From assembly GCA_002421605.1 (NCBI GenBank), contig DISJ01000008.1, positions 218,506 through 282,505 on the forward strand: 64,000 nucleotides of DNA, in the 5' to 3' direction. The DNA comes from Rhodobacteraceae bacterium UBA6213 (GTDB lineage: Bacteria > Pseudomonadota > Alphaproteobacteria > Rhodobacterales > Rhodobacteraceae). The notes under the pieces are model-generated. The model did no database searches. It saw only the letters and a program-made list of their open reading frames with translations, and was not told where the DNA came from. This document shows, one piece after another, positions 1-8,929 of this stretch (positions within the stretch are counted from its first letter, which is position 1; the number at the start of each line of letters is the position of its first letter). Position numbers and translations under genes: made by a program.

Positions 1-130
1 TGGGCACGTAGGTATCACCGTCCAGCACCGAACAGCGCGAAACTGTCGCCGCCTCGGCGCCAAGAGTGGTGGCGATCAGAACACCGCCGATCAGAATGCT
101 GCGATGCAGAATAGTGGCGGCCACGGCCAT
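1..130 (-). CDS. Exported protein of unknown function, N-terminal part only
   Basis: An open frame begins with ATG at 130 on the minus strand and runs without a stop off the left window edge (43 codons seen). It is preceded by AAAGGG about 7 bases upstream, a good ribosome binding site. The first ~28 residues look like a signal peptide: a short N-region with one Arg, a hydrophobic core (ILIGGVLIATTLG) and a small-residue AEAA cleavage region. The next residues include a DGDT stretch, which occurs in nuclease-like SNase domains but is too short to assign. The gene is divergent from the glycosyltransferase, which supports a later start for that gene. Being a real gene is likely; function is unknown. 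Confidence 0.55.
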   Translation of the reverse strand, partial: MAVAATILHRSILIGGVLIATTLGAEAATVSRCSVLDGDTYVP

Positions 131-299
131 GGCTGACCCTTTCGCATGGGGCTTGCCGACGCTGCATAAGCGTGCGACTATTTGCCCTATTACACACAGA
201 AAACTGCAACAAGAGCACCACCATTGGGTGCGCCTGTCAAGCGATCTCGCGCGCCGCCTCGCAATTGCCGCCCCTGCGGTGCCCGGATGGATCACGACG

Positions 300-2825
300 A
301 TGCTCGAAAACCGCATCACCCAGTCACCCGGTCGCGGCAAGCCGATGGTGCTGGCACTATTTAGCTATCGTCATGACGCGCATCTGGTGCCAGGGATGCT
401 GGCAAACATTGCGCCCTTCACGCATGGATATGTCGGCTGGGACGACCGCGCCACGCACGAGCCGCTAAGTTCCGAGCCGGCGCGGCGCAACCGGCTTTTG
501 GCCGAAGCGCGGCGCTTGGGTGCCGACTGGGTGCTTTCGGTGGATCCCGACGAGCGGTTTGAAGACCAACTGGCGGCGCGTATGCCCGAGATGCTGGCAG
601 CGGGCGCGGGCAACTTGTGGCATTTCGATCTGCGCGAAATGTTCACGCCGCTGGCCTATCGTGCAGACGGTGTGTGGAGTGCCAAGTCGCTTTTGCGGTT
701 AATGCCCATGGCGGCTTTGCGCGCCGAACTTGTGGTGCCGCTTCATGCCCACTGGGTTGGCGACACGCGCGGCTTCGCGCAACGCCGCGCCCGCATCAAC
801 CTTTATCATCTGCGCATGGCCACGCCCGAGCGGCGCGCCGCGCGCCGCGCGCTTTATGCCGCCGCCGACCCCGAGCGGCGGTATCAGCGCATTGGCTATG
901 ACTATCTGGATGACGAGCGCGGCATGGTGTTGCAACCTATCCCATCGGGGCGCGGTTACAGCCCGATTTTCACCGAAGACCACGGGCTTTGGGCCCCCAC
1001 GCCCGAGGCAGTTGGCTCCGCGCACCCCGACCCGATGGAGGCGCGGCTTGCCTATGTTGCGCTATCGGCGGCGAAGGCGGGGCAGGCAGCAGCCCTTGGC
1101 GCGATGCGCGACCTTTGCGCCGCAAGCCCCGCCGACACTGACTTGCCGCACGTTTCGACCTCGCTCGCACTGCAAGCAGGGCTTTTGCCCGAGGCCGAGG
1201 CTGCAGCAAGCGCGATTTTGGCGCGCGATGGCGCAGATCTGCATGCGCGCGCGCTGCGGGCCAGGGCGCGCCTGAGGTCGGGCCAAAGGCAGGCCGCGGC
1301 ATCCGATATTGCGGTATTGGAGCAGGCGCAGCCGCAAAGCCCGCTGGTTGCAGCCCTTACCGCCGCGCGGGACCGCGATCTGGCCGACTTTGGCGCCCCC
1401 GGCGCGGTGTGGCGGCGCTGGTCAGGCGGTGCTGCGCGCTGCCACGAGGGCGCGAGCGTCGCGCGCGCCGAAATAGCGGTGGTGGTGCTGGGCCTTGGCG
1501 CACCGCCCGAACTGGCCAAGGCGGTGGCCTCGTTGCTGGCGCAAGACGGCGCGTGCGAGATTGTGGTGGTCAACACGGGCGGCGGCGCGCCCGAGGTAGT
1601 GCTGGCGGCGTATTTGGGCCGTATCCGGGTGATTGCAGTCGATGCGCCGCTGCGCGTAGGGGCCGCGCGCAACATCGGCATCGACGCCTCACGCGCGCCG
1701 CTGATCGCATTTCTCGCCGCCGACTGTCTTGCCGCGCCGGGATGGATTTCGGGTCGGCTGGCGCGGCACCGGGCGGGGGCGGCGATGGTATCGACCCCGG
1801 TTCTGCCGATGCCCGGCGCGGGGCTGGTGGCGCAGGCGGCGAGCCTGTTGAAATATTGGGTGCGAAACCCCGCCACGCCCGACGCCGACATCTCGCATTT
1901 TGGCCGGTCTTACGCGCGTTGGATATTCGATGAGGTGGGGTATTTTCCACCGGGGTTGCGGGTTTCAGAGGATGGCGCGCTGAACCTTGTGGCGGACCGG
2001 CTGGCGCAGCCTGTCTGGGCGCGCGAGGTCGGTACCTGCCACCACGATCCCGAGGGGATTTGGGCGCTTTTGGCCGATCACCGCGCGCGCGGCAGGCGGC
2101 GCGCCGACCACGCGCCGTTTCGCGCCCTTGCCGGTGCGCCCGACGCGGCACGGCAACTCGCCGCCGATATGGCAGTGCGGCGGGCGGGTGCGGCGCGCGC
2201 GGTGGATGCTGCACCGGGGCTTTCACAGCCCGCCCGCTGGGCAATGAAGGCGGTGCAGGCGCTGGCCGTTGGCGCGGACCGGCGCGCGGTTGCGGTACGG
2301 CTGGGGCAACTAGCGGCGGCAGATGCGGCGGTGCCGCGCGAGGCCGGGCATCAAAACGCGTGCGAGCGTGCGCGCGCCGCTTTCGCAGCCGATAGCGAAG
2401 ACTGGCAAAAGGCGTTTGCGCTTGGCGAAGCCGAGGCAGCGGCGGGGAATGGGGCGGCGGCAGAGGCCGCGCATCGGCGCGCTTTGGCGCTGGCACCGCA
2501 GGCGCACCCGGCGCTGGCCGCGCTGCTGAAACTGGTTGCGGCGGCATCAGGGCCAAAGGCCGCGCTGGCCGAGGCCGAGGCCGCAGCACTGGCGGCACCC
2601 ACCAGTGCCCCTCATTGGCGCCTTGCTGCCGCAGCGGCCGAGGCTGCTGACCAGCCCGCAGTTGCGCTGGCCCACGCCCACCGCGCGCTGTGTGTAGCAC
2701 CTGCTTCACCCACCGCGCATCACACCCTGTCGTGCCTGCACGATGGACAGGGCAATGCGCAGATGGCGGCTTACCGCCGCCTTGCGCGTGATCGCTTGCA
2801 TACGTCCATCACGCGTGCGCCCTAG
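300..2825 (+). CDS. Glycosyltransferase (two GT2-like regions) with TPR-like tail
   Basis: About 841 aa from the ATG at 300. The frame is open back to 66, but the upstream part is not protein-like and overlaps the divergent exported-protein gene, so 300 (or 345) is the better start. Residues ~15-95 resemble a GT2-type domain (FSYRHDAHLVPGML, later SVDPDERFED, an acidic metal-binding type motif). A second, clearer GT-A fold lies around residues 385-560: IAVVVLGLG, EIVVVNTGGG, GAARNIGIDASRAPLIAFL. The C-terminus (~690-840) is Ala-rich with helical repeats ending in LALAPQAHPALA and ALCVAPASPTAH, typical TPR turns. It probably transfers sugars to a cell-surface polysaccharide or protein; donor and acceptor cannot be told. 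No neighbour gives a pathway. Confidence 0.8.
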   Translation: MLENRITQSPGRGKPMVLALFSYRHDAHLVPGMLANIAPFTHGYVGWDDRATHEPLSSEPARRNRLLAEARRLGADWVLSVDPDERFEDQLAARMPEMLAAGAGNLWHFDLREMFTPLAYRADGVWSAKSLLRLMPMAALRAELVVPLHAHWVGDTRGFAQRRARINLYHLRMATPERRAARRALYAAADPERRYQRIGYDYLDDERGMVLQPIPSGRGYSPIFTEDHGLWAPTPEAVGSAHPDPMEARLAYVALSAAKAGQAAALGAMRDLCAASPADTDLPHVSTSLALQAGLLPEAEAAASAILARDGADLHARALRARARLRSGQRQAAASDIAVLEQAQPQSPLVAALTAARDRDLADFGAPGAVWRRWSGGAARCHEGASVARAEIAVVVLGLGAPPELAKAVASLLAQDGACEIVVVNTGGGAPEVVLAAYLGRIRVIAVDAPLRVGAARNIGIDASRAPLIAFLAADCLAAPGWISGRLARHRAGAAMVSTPVLPMPGAGLVAQAASLLKYWVRNPATPDADISHFGRSYARWIFDEVGYFPPGLRVSEDGALNLVADRLAQPVWAREVGTCHHDPEGIWALLADHRARGRRRADHAPFRALAGAPDAARQLAADMAVRRAGAARAVDAAPGLSQPARWAMKAVQALAVGADRRAVAVRLGQLAAADAAVPREAGHQNACERARAAFAADSEDWQKAFALGEAEAAAGNGAAAEAAHRRALALAPQAHPALAALLKLVAAASGPKAALAEAEAAALAAPTSAPHWRLAAAAAEAADQPAVALAHAHRALCVAPASPTAHHTLSCLHDGQGNAQMAAYRRLARDRLHTSITRAP

Positions 2826-2892
2826 CAAAACCCCGCAGGCAAAACCTGCTCAGACTGGCATGGCCGCCCGGACTTTGTGCACACGCCCGCCA

Positions 2893-4056
2893 TCACCCCA
2901 AGGGTTGCGCACGTTCCACCAGCCGGGCAAAGAACGAAGCCCCCACCGGCGCCACCGCATCGTTGAAATTATAACTCGGATTGTGCAGCCCCGCCCCCGG
3001 CCCTTGCCCAAGGAAAAGATAGGCACCCGGGCGCGCCTCGAGCATGTAGGAAAAGTCTTCGGCGCCCATTTCGCGGCCCGCAGCATCGTTAACCGCCCCG
3101 TCCCCTGCCACTTCACGCGCCACTTCGGCGGCAAAGACGACCTTTTCGGGCGCATTGACAGTGGCGGGGTAGCCTTCGTGATAATCCACCCGCGCGCTTA
3201 CCCCATAAGCTTCGGCCTGCCCTGCCACGATCCCCGCGATCCGGCGGCGCACCATCGCGCGCACTTCCGGGCGGAAGGTGCGCACGGTGCCATTGATCCA
3301 GGCGGTGTCGGGAATGATATTGTCGGCAGAGCCTGCGTGGATCTGCGTTACCGAAACCACCAGATCGTCAAGTGGCATGTGGTTGCGGCTGACGATGGTT
3401 TGCAGTGCGGTCACAATGCCCACCGCCGCCACCACCGGGTCAGCGGTTTCGTGCGGATAAGCGCCATGCCCGCCACGACCCTGCACATGCACCTCAAAGC
3501 TGTCCACCGCCGCCATGATCGGCCCGGGGCAAGTGTGAAACGACCCCTCCGCCTGTCCGGGCGTGTTATGGATGCCGTAAACCTGCGTAATCTCGAAGCG
3601 GTCCATGATGCCTTCGGCTACCATCACGCCCGCACCGCCGCCATTTTCTTCGGCGGGTTGAAAGATCAGCGCCACGCGACCCGCAAAATTGCGCGTTTCA
3701 GCAAGGTATCGCGCACCACCCAGCAGCATCGTGGTGTGCCCGTCATGGCCGCACGCATGCATCTTGCCGGGGTTCTTGGAGGCATAGGGCAGCCCGGTGA
3801 TCTCGGTTAGCGGCAACGCATCCATATCGGCGCGCAGGCCAATCGTCGGCCCCGGCGCGCGCCCGTTGATGATGGCCACGATCCCGGTTTTCGCTATGCC
3901 CTCATGGATCTCGTCAACCCCGAATTCGCGCAGACGCGCCGCCACAAAGGCCGCCGTTTCGTAGCATTCAAAGGTCAGTTCGGGGTTTGCGTGCAGATGC
4001 TGACGCCAGGCGGCCATGTCGGGCGCATAGGCGGCGATGCGGTTGAGAACGGGCAT
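2893..4056 (-). CDS. M20 family amidohydrolase (hippurate hydrolase / N-acyl-amino-acid type)
   Basis: 387 aa from the ATG at 4056, which has GGAGA 7 bases upstream; the frame extends further back but that part lacks similarity to the family. The M20D amidohydrolase signature is complete: WRQHLHANPEL near the start, GLRADMDALPL, HACGHDGHTTMLLG, PAEENGGGAGVM (metal-binding Asp/His/Glu residues) and GHGAYPHETADPV in the dimerisation/lid domain, then AEDFSYMLE. Length equals the family norm. The enzyme hydrolyses an N-acyl amino acid or similar amide in the cytoplasm with a divalent metal. The natural substrate is not readable from sequence; hippuricase, N-acetyl-diaminopimelate and indole-acetyl amino acid hydrolases all share these motifs. 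Transcribed alone, convergent with the glycosyltransferase. Confidence 0.88.
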   Translation of the reverse strand: MPVLNRIAAYAPDMAAWRQHLHANPELTFECYETAAFVAARLREFGVDEIHEGIAKTGIVAIINGRAPGPTIGLRADMDALPLTEITGLPYASKNPGKMHACGHDGHTTMLLGGARYLAETRNFAGRVALIFQPAEENGGGAGVMVAEGIMDRFEITQVYGIHNTPGQAEGSFHTCPGPIMAAVDSFEVHVQGRGGHGAYPHETADPVVAAVGIVTALQTIVSRNHMPLDDLVVSVTQIHAGSADNIIPDTAWINGTVRTFRPEVRAMVRRRIAGIVAGQAEAYGVSARVDYHEGYPATVNAPEKVVFAAEVAREVAGDGAVNDAAGREMGAEDFSYMLEARPGAYLFLGQGPGAGLHNPSYNFNDAVAPVGASFFARLVERAQPLG

Positions 4057-4480
4057 GAGAGTGTCTCCAGTGGCTTTGGCGGCACACAAGCGGATCGCAG
4101 GGCAGGATGCAACGGGGAAGATCGCGAAACAGGCCAATCGCGCGGTGTTCAGGCGCCAAACCCATCTGAAAATCACGGCATGCTGCAAGATCGACACTGT
4201 ACCAGCGAGCAAGATTCAATGCCATGGGGCGCAAAGGCGCCGAGCGCCTGTATTTTCGGTGCCTCCGGTCGTTGTGGAGGCAAAAGACGCTGTTTTCCAA
4301 AGGGATTCGGCAGCGGATTCTCGCCGTTGTAACAGTCGGTTGTTCTGGGCAAGGGTGGCGAAGGCATGCAAACCGTGATATTTATGCGTCAGCCCAGAGT
4401 GGATTCCTGCTCTGCGGTTGAATGGGGTCCGGGTGCGCACCAGATCGTGCCGAGGGACAATCAACAAAATGAGGCGAAAA
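4057..4480. other. Intergenic region, no supported gene
   Basis: 424 bases between two divergent genes, the M20 amidohydrolase and the outer-membrane barrel gene. Several short ORFs cross it on both strands, but none has a ribosome binding site together with a protein-like composition. It must hold the promoters of both neighbours; I do not see a convincing -35/-10 pair. Confidence 0.6.
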
Positions 4481-5101
4481 ATGTTCAAATCCACACTTCT
4501 TTCTTCCGCGGCTCTGCTTGTCGCAATGTCATCCACCGCCTTCGCGGGCGGCTATGTGGCCCCCGTGGTCGCGCAGCCTGTGATAGTGCCGGTTGTGCAA
4601 GTGCATGACTGGTCGGGTGCCTATGCTGGCCTGAAGTTTGGCAAAAGCTCGGGTGACTGGGAATGGAACAGCGGCGCGGAATTCGGGCCGATCGATTCCG
4701 CAAATGCCTACGGCGGCTTTGCCGGCTACAACATGCAGCGCGGCAATCTGGTGTATGGCGTCGAAGCGGGCGTGACCAAATCCGACGTTACGGTCGTCGC
4801 TCCGGGCCCTACTACCTTTGATGCCGACAACTTCTTCGAAATCAAAGGCCGTCTGGGGTATGCTATGGACCGTGTCATGGTCTACGGCGCGCTCGGCTAC
4901 ATGAGCGGCACCATCAACGACGGCGCGACCGACGTTGATCTTGATGGCATGACCTATGGCATCGGCGCGGAATTCATGGTTACCGACAACATCTTCGCCG
5001 GTCTGGAATACCAGCGCGCCGCCCTTTCGGGCACCTATCTCGCCAATGATCTGGATGCTGATGTCGACACCATCTCGGTTCGCGTCGGCTTCCAGTTCTG
5101 A
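4481..5101 (+). CDS. Outer-membrane beta-barrel protein (OmpA-like/porin-family barrel)
   Basis: 206 aa, starting at ATG 4481 with GAGG eight bases upstream. Residues 1-22 form a signal peptide ending in SSTAFA. After a proline/valine-rich linker, the mature protein has alternating strands typical of the small 8-stranded outer-membrane barrel family: WSGAYAGLKFG, YGGFAGYNMQ, LVYGVEAGV, IKGRLGYAMDRVMVYGALGY, FAGLEYQRA, and a final strand VDTISVRVGFQF ending in Phe, the usual signal for BAM-mediated insertion. This pattern is shared with opacity-type and Omp25/31-like proteins of alphaproteobacteria. It is monocistronic and followed by a strong terminator, suggesting high expression. Specific role (structural or adhesion) is unknown. 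Confidence 0.85.
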   Translation: MFKSTLLSSAALLVAMSSTAFAGGYVAPVVAQPVIVPVVQVHDWSGAYAGLKFGKSSGDWEWNSGAEFGPIDSANAYGGFAGYNMQRGNLVYGVEAGVTKSDVTVVAPGPTTFDADNFFEIKGRLGYAMDRVMVYGALGYMSGTINDGATDVDLDGMTYGIGAEFMVTDNIFAGLEYQRAALSGTYLANDLDADVDTISVRVGFQF

Positions 5102-5128
5102 TCTTTCGGATCTGACTATCGCCTTTGC

Positions 5129-5168
5129 AAACCCGGCACCTCGCGGTGCCGGGTTTCGCATTTTTGCG
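5129..5168 (+). terminator. Rho-independent terminator of the barrel gene
   Basis: A perfect 12-bp stem (AAACCCGGCACC / GGTGCCGGGTTT) with a 4-base loop TCGC, followed by CGCATTTTT. It starts 28 bases after the outer-membrane protein stop codon. Confidence 0.9.
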
Positions 5169-5232
5169 CCACCCCGTTGGCCTTTGGCGCGCAAGTCGCT
5201 AGCCTGCCCCCGCCATATTGCCGGAGCACGCG

Positions 5233-6048
5233 ATGACCCATGACCCCCTGATTTTTGCCCCCGAAGGCGGTGTGGCGCGGCTGCGCGCCATCATGGCCGC
5301 CTTGCGCGACCCGGCGACGGGCTGCCCGTGGGACATCGTGCAGGATTTCGCCACCATCGCACCCTACACCATCGAGGAAGCCCATGAGGTGGCCGATGCC
5401 ATCGAGCGGCAGGCTTGGGGCGAGCTTCAGGGCGAGTTGGGCGATCTGTTGCTGCAAGTCGTCTATCACGCGCAGATGGCCGAAGAGGCCGGGCTTTTTG
5501 GCTTTGATGCGGTCGTGCGCGGAATTTCTGACAAGATGGTGGCGCGCCATCCGCATGTGTTCGGCGCAGAAAGCCGCGACAAGTCACCCGAGCAGCAGAC
5601 CGCCGACTGGGAACGGATCAAGGCAACCGAGCGCGCCGGGCGCGCCGAGGAAGGGGTGCTTGACGGAGTCGCCCTTGGCCTGCCCGCGCTGACCCGCGCG
5701 CTCAAGCTGCAAAAGCGCGCGGCGCGCGTGGGTTTTGACTGGCCCTCGACCAACAAAGTGCTGGCCAAGATCGTCGAAGAAGCGGGCGAGTTGGTGGAGG
5801 CACGCGATCAGCTTGGGCCCGAGGCACTGGCCGATGAATACGGTGATCTGCTGTTCGTGATGGTCAACCTTGGACGCCATCTGGGCCTTGATGCCGAGGC
5901 GTGCCTGCGCGGTGCCAATGCCAAGTTCACCCGCCGCTTTGGCCATATCGAGGCGGCTTTGGCGGCGCGCGGCAAGCGCCCGCAGGAAAGCGATCTGGCC
6001 GAGATGGACGCGCTTTGGACCCAAGCCAAAGCTGCCGAGCGCGCCTAG
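5233..6048 (+). CDS. mazG: Nucleoside triphosphate pyrophosphohydrolase MazG
   Basis: 271 aa from ATG 5233, with GGAG eight bases upstream; a TTG 15 bases earlier is in frame but badly placed. Two MazG domains are visible in tandem: the first with CPWDIVQDF, TIEEAHEVADAI and ELGDLLLQVVYHAQM (residues ~20-95), the second with KIVEEAGELVEARD and EYGDLLFVMVNLGRHLG (~175-225). The EExxE and ExxD motifs that bind Mg2+ are intact in both. MazG cleaves (d)NTPs to NMP and pyrophosphate; it is thought to clean abnormal nucleotides and to temper the (p)ppGpp response. It is a lone gene between the terminator of the barrel gene and the convergent permease gene. Confidence 0.93.
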   Translation: MTHDPLIFAPEGGVARLRAIMAALRDPATGCPWDIVQDFATIAPYTIEEAHEVADAIERQAWGELQGELGDLLLQVVYHAQMAEEAGLFGFDAVVRGISDKMVARHPHVFGAESRDKSPEQQTADWERIKATERAGRAEEGVLDGVALGLPALTRALKLQKRAARVGFDWPSTNKVLAKIVEEAGELVEARDQLGPEALADEYGDLLFVMVNLGRHLGLDAEACLRGANAKFTRRFGHIEAALAARGKRPQESDLAEMDALWTQAKAAERA

Positions 6049-6084
6049 ACCGCCGCACGCGGCATCTTGGGCAATGGAGGCGCC

Positions 6085-6903
6085 CTAGCCGAGCAGCGCC
6101 GTGACCAGCATGTTGGTTGCCACCACCGCAAGAAAGGCCGCGAAGATACGCTTCAGCGGCTTGGGGTTTAGCCGGTGCGCAAGCGACGCCCCCAAAGGCG
6201 CAGTAATTAGCGTCATCGAAATAACGATCAGAAAGGCGGGCAGATTGACCGCGCCGATTGTAAAGGGGGGGGCCGCATCAACCGGCACCGCCAGAAACAC
6301 CACCGCCGAAGGCAGCGCGATGGTGATGCCAAAGCCCGCCGCGGTAGCGACCGCGCGATGAATCGGCACGCCGTGCAGGGTCATCAGCGGCACCCCGAAC
6401 GAGCCGCCGCCGATGCCCATCAGCACCGAGAAAAACCCTATCAGTGGCGATAGCACTACCCGCACCCACTGCCCCGGCATTTCGCTGCCCAAACGCCATT
6501 CCAAGCGCCCGAACGCCATGTAGAGCGCAATCGTGAAGGCCAGCACGCCAAAGATTATCTGCAGCGTCGGAGTGCGCAATTGCGCCACCACCGCCACGCC
6601 GACGATGGCACCCACCGCAATGCCCGGTGCCCATTGGCGCAAAATCTGCCACTCGACCGCGCCCTTCTTGTGGTGTGAAAGCACCGAGCGGGTCGAGGTC
6701 ACGATGATCGTGGCAAGCGAGGTGGCAAGGCACACGCGCATCAGCGCCGGGCTGTCGAAGCCCATGCCGGAAAAGAGATAGTAGAAGGCCGGCACCAGCA
6801 CAATGCCACCCCCTACCCCTAAAAGCCCGGCGAGCAACCCCGCAAAAGCACCTACAAGCAGCAAAACGGTGATGAGCGGCAGCAGAATAGCAAGGTCGGG
6901 CAT
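6085..6903 (-). CDS. TauE/SafE family sulfite/sulfoacetate-type permease
   Basis: 272 aa, starting at ATG 6903 with GGAG nine bases upstream. About eight hydrophobic membrane segments are visible. The two internally repeated glycine motifs of the TauE/SafE (DUF81) family are present: GLLGVGGGIVLVPAFYYLF near the N-terminus and GIGGGSFGVPLMTLHG in the second half. Family members export sulfite, sulfoacetate or related organosulfur anions across the inner membrane, but most paralogues are uncharacterised. It lies downstream of the suf operon on the same strand with a 208-base gap, so co-transcription is possible but not shown. The permease family is secure; the substrate is not. Confidence 0.85.
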   Translation of the reverse strand: MPDLAILLPLITVLLLVGAFAGLLAGLLGVGGGIVLVPAFYYLFSGMGFDSPALMRVCLATSLATIIVTSTRSVLSHHKKGAVEWQILRQWAPGIAVGAIVGVAVVAQLRTPTLQIIFGVLAFTIALYMAFGRLEWRLGSEMPGQWVRVVLSPLIGFFSVLMGIGGGSFGVPLMTLHGVPIHRAVATAAGFGITIALPSAVVFLAVPVDAAPPFTIGAVNLPAFLIVISMTLITAPLGASLAHRLNPKPLKRIFAAFLAVVATNMLVTALLG

Positions 6904-7111
6904 GGGGGGCGGGCTCCGATTGGCGGCAGGCCCACCGTGTAGCGCGCACCTGCGCCGTGCACCAGCCAGTGTGGGTCACCCGGCCCTCGAAATTACCGCC
7001 GTATTGGTGAGGTTGCCCGCAATCGCCACCCGGCCAGCAATGCGGATCCTGCCGGCTTCGCCAAAGAGGTCGCACAACCCCGCCAATTTTCCAAAATCAC
7101 GGACCGCGCGC

Positions 7112-8329
7112 TTAACCCAAAAGCTCGTGGCAAAGTTCCAGCCCCGAGATCAACGCGTCCACCTCGGCGCGGGTGTTGTATAGGCCGAACGAGGCGCGCG
7201 CAGTGGCGGTCAGGCCAAGGTGGGTCAGCAAAGGCATCGCGCAATGTGTGCCCGCCCGCACCGCGATGCCGCGCCGATCAAGAATGGTCGAGATGTCATG
7301 CGCATGCGCCTGCCCATCGAGCGTGATCGAAAAAATTGCTCCCTTGCCCGGCGCATTGCCCTGCACCGTTAGCCAGTTCAGCCCGGCCAGCCGCGATTGC
7401 GCATAATCGCGCAGGTCAGCCTCGTGGCGGGCAATATTGTCCATGCCGAGGCCCATCAGATAATCGAGCGCCGCGCCAAAGCCGATCTGCTGCACGATGC
7501 CGGGCGTGCCCGCCTCCATGCGGGCGTAGCCTTCAGCGTAGGTGACGCTATCGGTGCTCACGTCGCGGATCATGTCGCCGCCGCCAAGGAAGGGGCGCAT
7601 TTCGGCCAACCGTTCGCGCGCAATGATGATCGCGCCAGAACCTGAGGGGCCGTAGAGTTTGTGCCCGGTCACGGCATAAAAATCACAGCCGATTTCAGCC
7701 AGATTGACCGGCGCATGCACCGCCCCTTGGCTGCCATCGACCAGCACCGGCACGCCGCGCGCATGTGCGCCGCGCGTGATGGCCGCCACATCGACGCGCG
7801 TGCCAAGCACGTTCGACATTTGCGTGACCGCTACCAGCCTTGTGCGCGGCCCGATCGCCTCTAGCACCTTTTCCGCGGGTAGGCTGCCATCGGGTTCGGG
7901 GGCCACCCATTTCAGCACCACGCCCTGCCGTTCACGCAAGAAATGCCAAGGCACGATGTTGGCGTGATGCTCTAGCAGGCTGAGCACGATCTCGTCGCCC
8001 GGCTGCATCCGTGGCGCGGCCCAGGCGTAGGACACCATGTTGATCGCCTCGGTCGAGCCTGTGGTGAATACCACCTCATCTTCAGCCGCGCCCAGAAACC
8101 GCGCGACCTTGCCCCGCACCGCCTCATACGCCTCGGTCGCAACGGTCGAAAGGTAATGCAGCCCACGGTGCACGTTGGCGTAATCTTGCGCATAGCCGCG
8201 CGTGATTGCATCGATCACCACCTGCGGCTTTTGCGCCGAGGCGCCGTTATCGAGGTACACCAGCGGCTTGCCATTCACCTCGCGCCCCAGAATCGGAAAA
8301 TCGGCGCGGATCTGTGCAACGTCATACAT
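7112..8329 (-). CDS. sufS: Cysteine desulfurase SufS
   Basis: 405 aa, the usual size of group II desulfurases. PLP lysine K224 sits in TGHKLYGPSG, His121/122 in LEHHANIVPW, and the active-site persulfide Cys363 in RAGTHCAMP, the group II signature. It removes sulfur from L-cysteine and passes it to the SufBCD scaffold in the cytoplasm. It is the last gene of the suf operon, separated from the preceding Yip1-like gene by only a few bases. SufE or SufU, its normal sulfur acceptor, is not in the window, and neither SufT nor SufA follows; the next 208 bases contain no gene I can support. Confidence 0.95.
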   Translation of the reverse strand: MYDVAQIRADFPILGREVNGKPLVYLDNGASAQKPQVVIDAITRGYAQDYANVHRGLHYLSTVATEAYEAVRGKVARFLGAAEDEVVFTTGSTEAINMVSYAWAAPRMQPGDEIVLSLLEHHANIVPWHFLRERQGVVLKWVAPEPDGSLPAEKVLEAIGPRTRLVAVTQMSNVLGTRVDVAAITRGAHARGVPVLVDGSQGAVHAPVNLAEIGCDFYAVTGHKLYGPSGSGAIIIARERLAEMRPFLGGGDMIRDVSTDSVTYAEGYARMEAGTPGIVQQIGFGAALDYLMGLGMDNIARHEADLRDYAQSRLAGLNWLTVQGNAPGKGAIFSITLDGQAHAHDISTILDRRGIAVRAGTHCAMPLLTHLGLTATARASFGLYNTRAEVDALISGLELCHELLG

Positions 8330-8332
8330 AGC

Positions 8333-8929
8333 CTATGCCCCCGCCTGCGGCACGAAGCCGAACATCCCCAGCAACACCGCCATGGCCAGCGCCGCCACGA
8401 AAAGTGCAGCGATAATACCCATAAACACCACAAAACCCCTCTCGAACCCGTGCAGGGCAGCGGTGAACTGCGTCAGCATCCACAAAAACAGCACAAAAGC
8501 CGCAACCCCAAGCGCCGAGGCGAAAAGCGGAAAGAGCAAAAGCAACACCACCTGCGCCAGTTGCACCAGCAGCAACACCGTCTCAATCCAGATCGCCAGC
8601 GCCAGGGCCTGTACAAATCGCCCGCGCCCGCCAAAAACCTGCCCCAAACCCGACATTGCGCCTGCGACCAGCAACATTCCTGCCAGTTGCGCTAGCGCCA
8701 TGCGCAACGGCGAGGCGGTCAGCACTTCCCAAGGGGTTTCCAGCGGCATCGGAAACATTGCGTTGGCGATCCAGCTGAGCACCGCCGAGGCTGCCGCCAC
8801 TGCCAGCGCCGCCTGCCAAAGCAATTGCACCGGTATCGACAGTGCCAGCAACCGCGCCGCCGCCGCGCGCGGCGCCTTGACGCTTTCAACCACGAGGCGG
8901 GCGAAGAAGGCGAAGTCGAGCGCCATCAT
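8333..8929 (-). CDS. Yip1-like membrane protein, second copy
   Basis: 198 aa with about five membrane segments; the first residues MMALDFAFFARLVVESVKAPRAAA match the N-terminal pattern of Rhodobacteraceae Yip1-family proteins, in which a short soluble head precedes a five-helix YIP1 domain. The start ATG at 8929 overlaps the stop of the upstream Yip1-like gene (ATGA), with GAGGCG just before, so the two are translationally coupled. It is placed between sufD and sufS, three bases before sufS. Function is unknown; position suggests a link to Fe-S cluster assembly or to a membrane partner of the Suf machinery, which is inference only. Family assignment moderately sure. Confidence 0.72.
   Translation of the reverse strand: MMALDFAFFARLVVESVKAPRAAAARLLALSIPVQLLWQAALAVAAASAVLSWIANAMFPMPLETPWEVLTASPLRMALAQLAGMLLVAGAMSGLGQVFGGRGRFVQALALAIWIETVLLLVQLAQVVLLLLFPLFASALGVAAFVLFLWMLTQFTAALHGFERGFVVFMGIIAALFVAALAMAVLLGMFGFVPQAGA

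Noticed and set aside
66..299. N-terminal extension of the glycosyltransferase from 66
   Set aside because: The residues are Arg/Cys-rich, do not resemble the family, and overlap the divergent exported-protein gene starting at 130.
2743..3810. Plus-strand ORF of 355 codons antisense to the M20 amidohydrolase
   Set aside because: It has no ribosome binding site and protein composition (Arg, His, Pro) is that of a reverse reading of a GC-rich gene; the minus frame carries complete M20 motifs.
6278..7075. Minus-strand frame overlapping the TauE gene and the spacer after sufS, considered as a remnant sufT or sufA
   Set aside because: No Cys motif of SufA (CGCG) and no DUF59 pattern; it runs out of frame through the permease gene.
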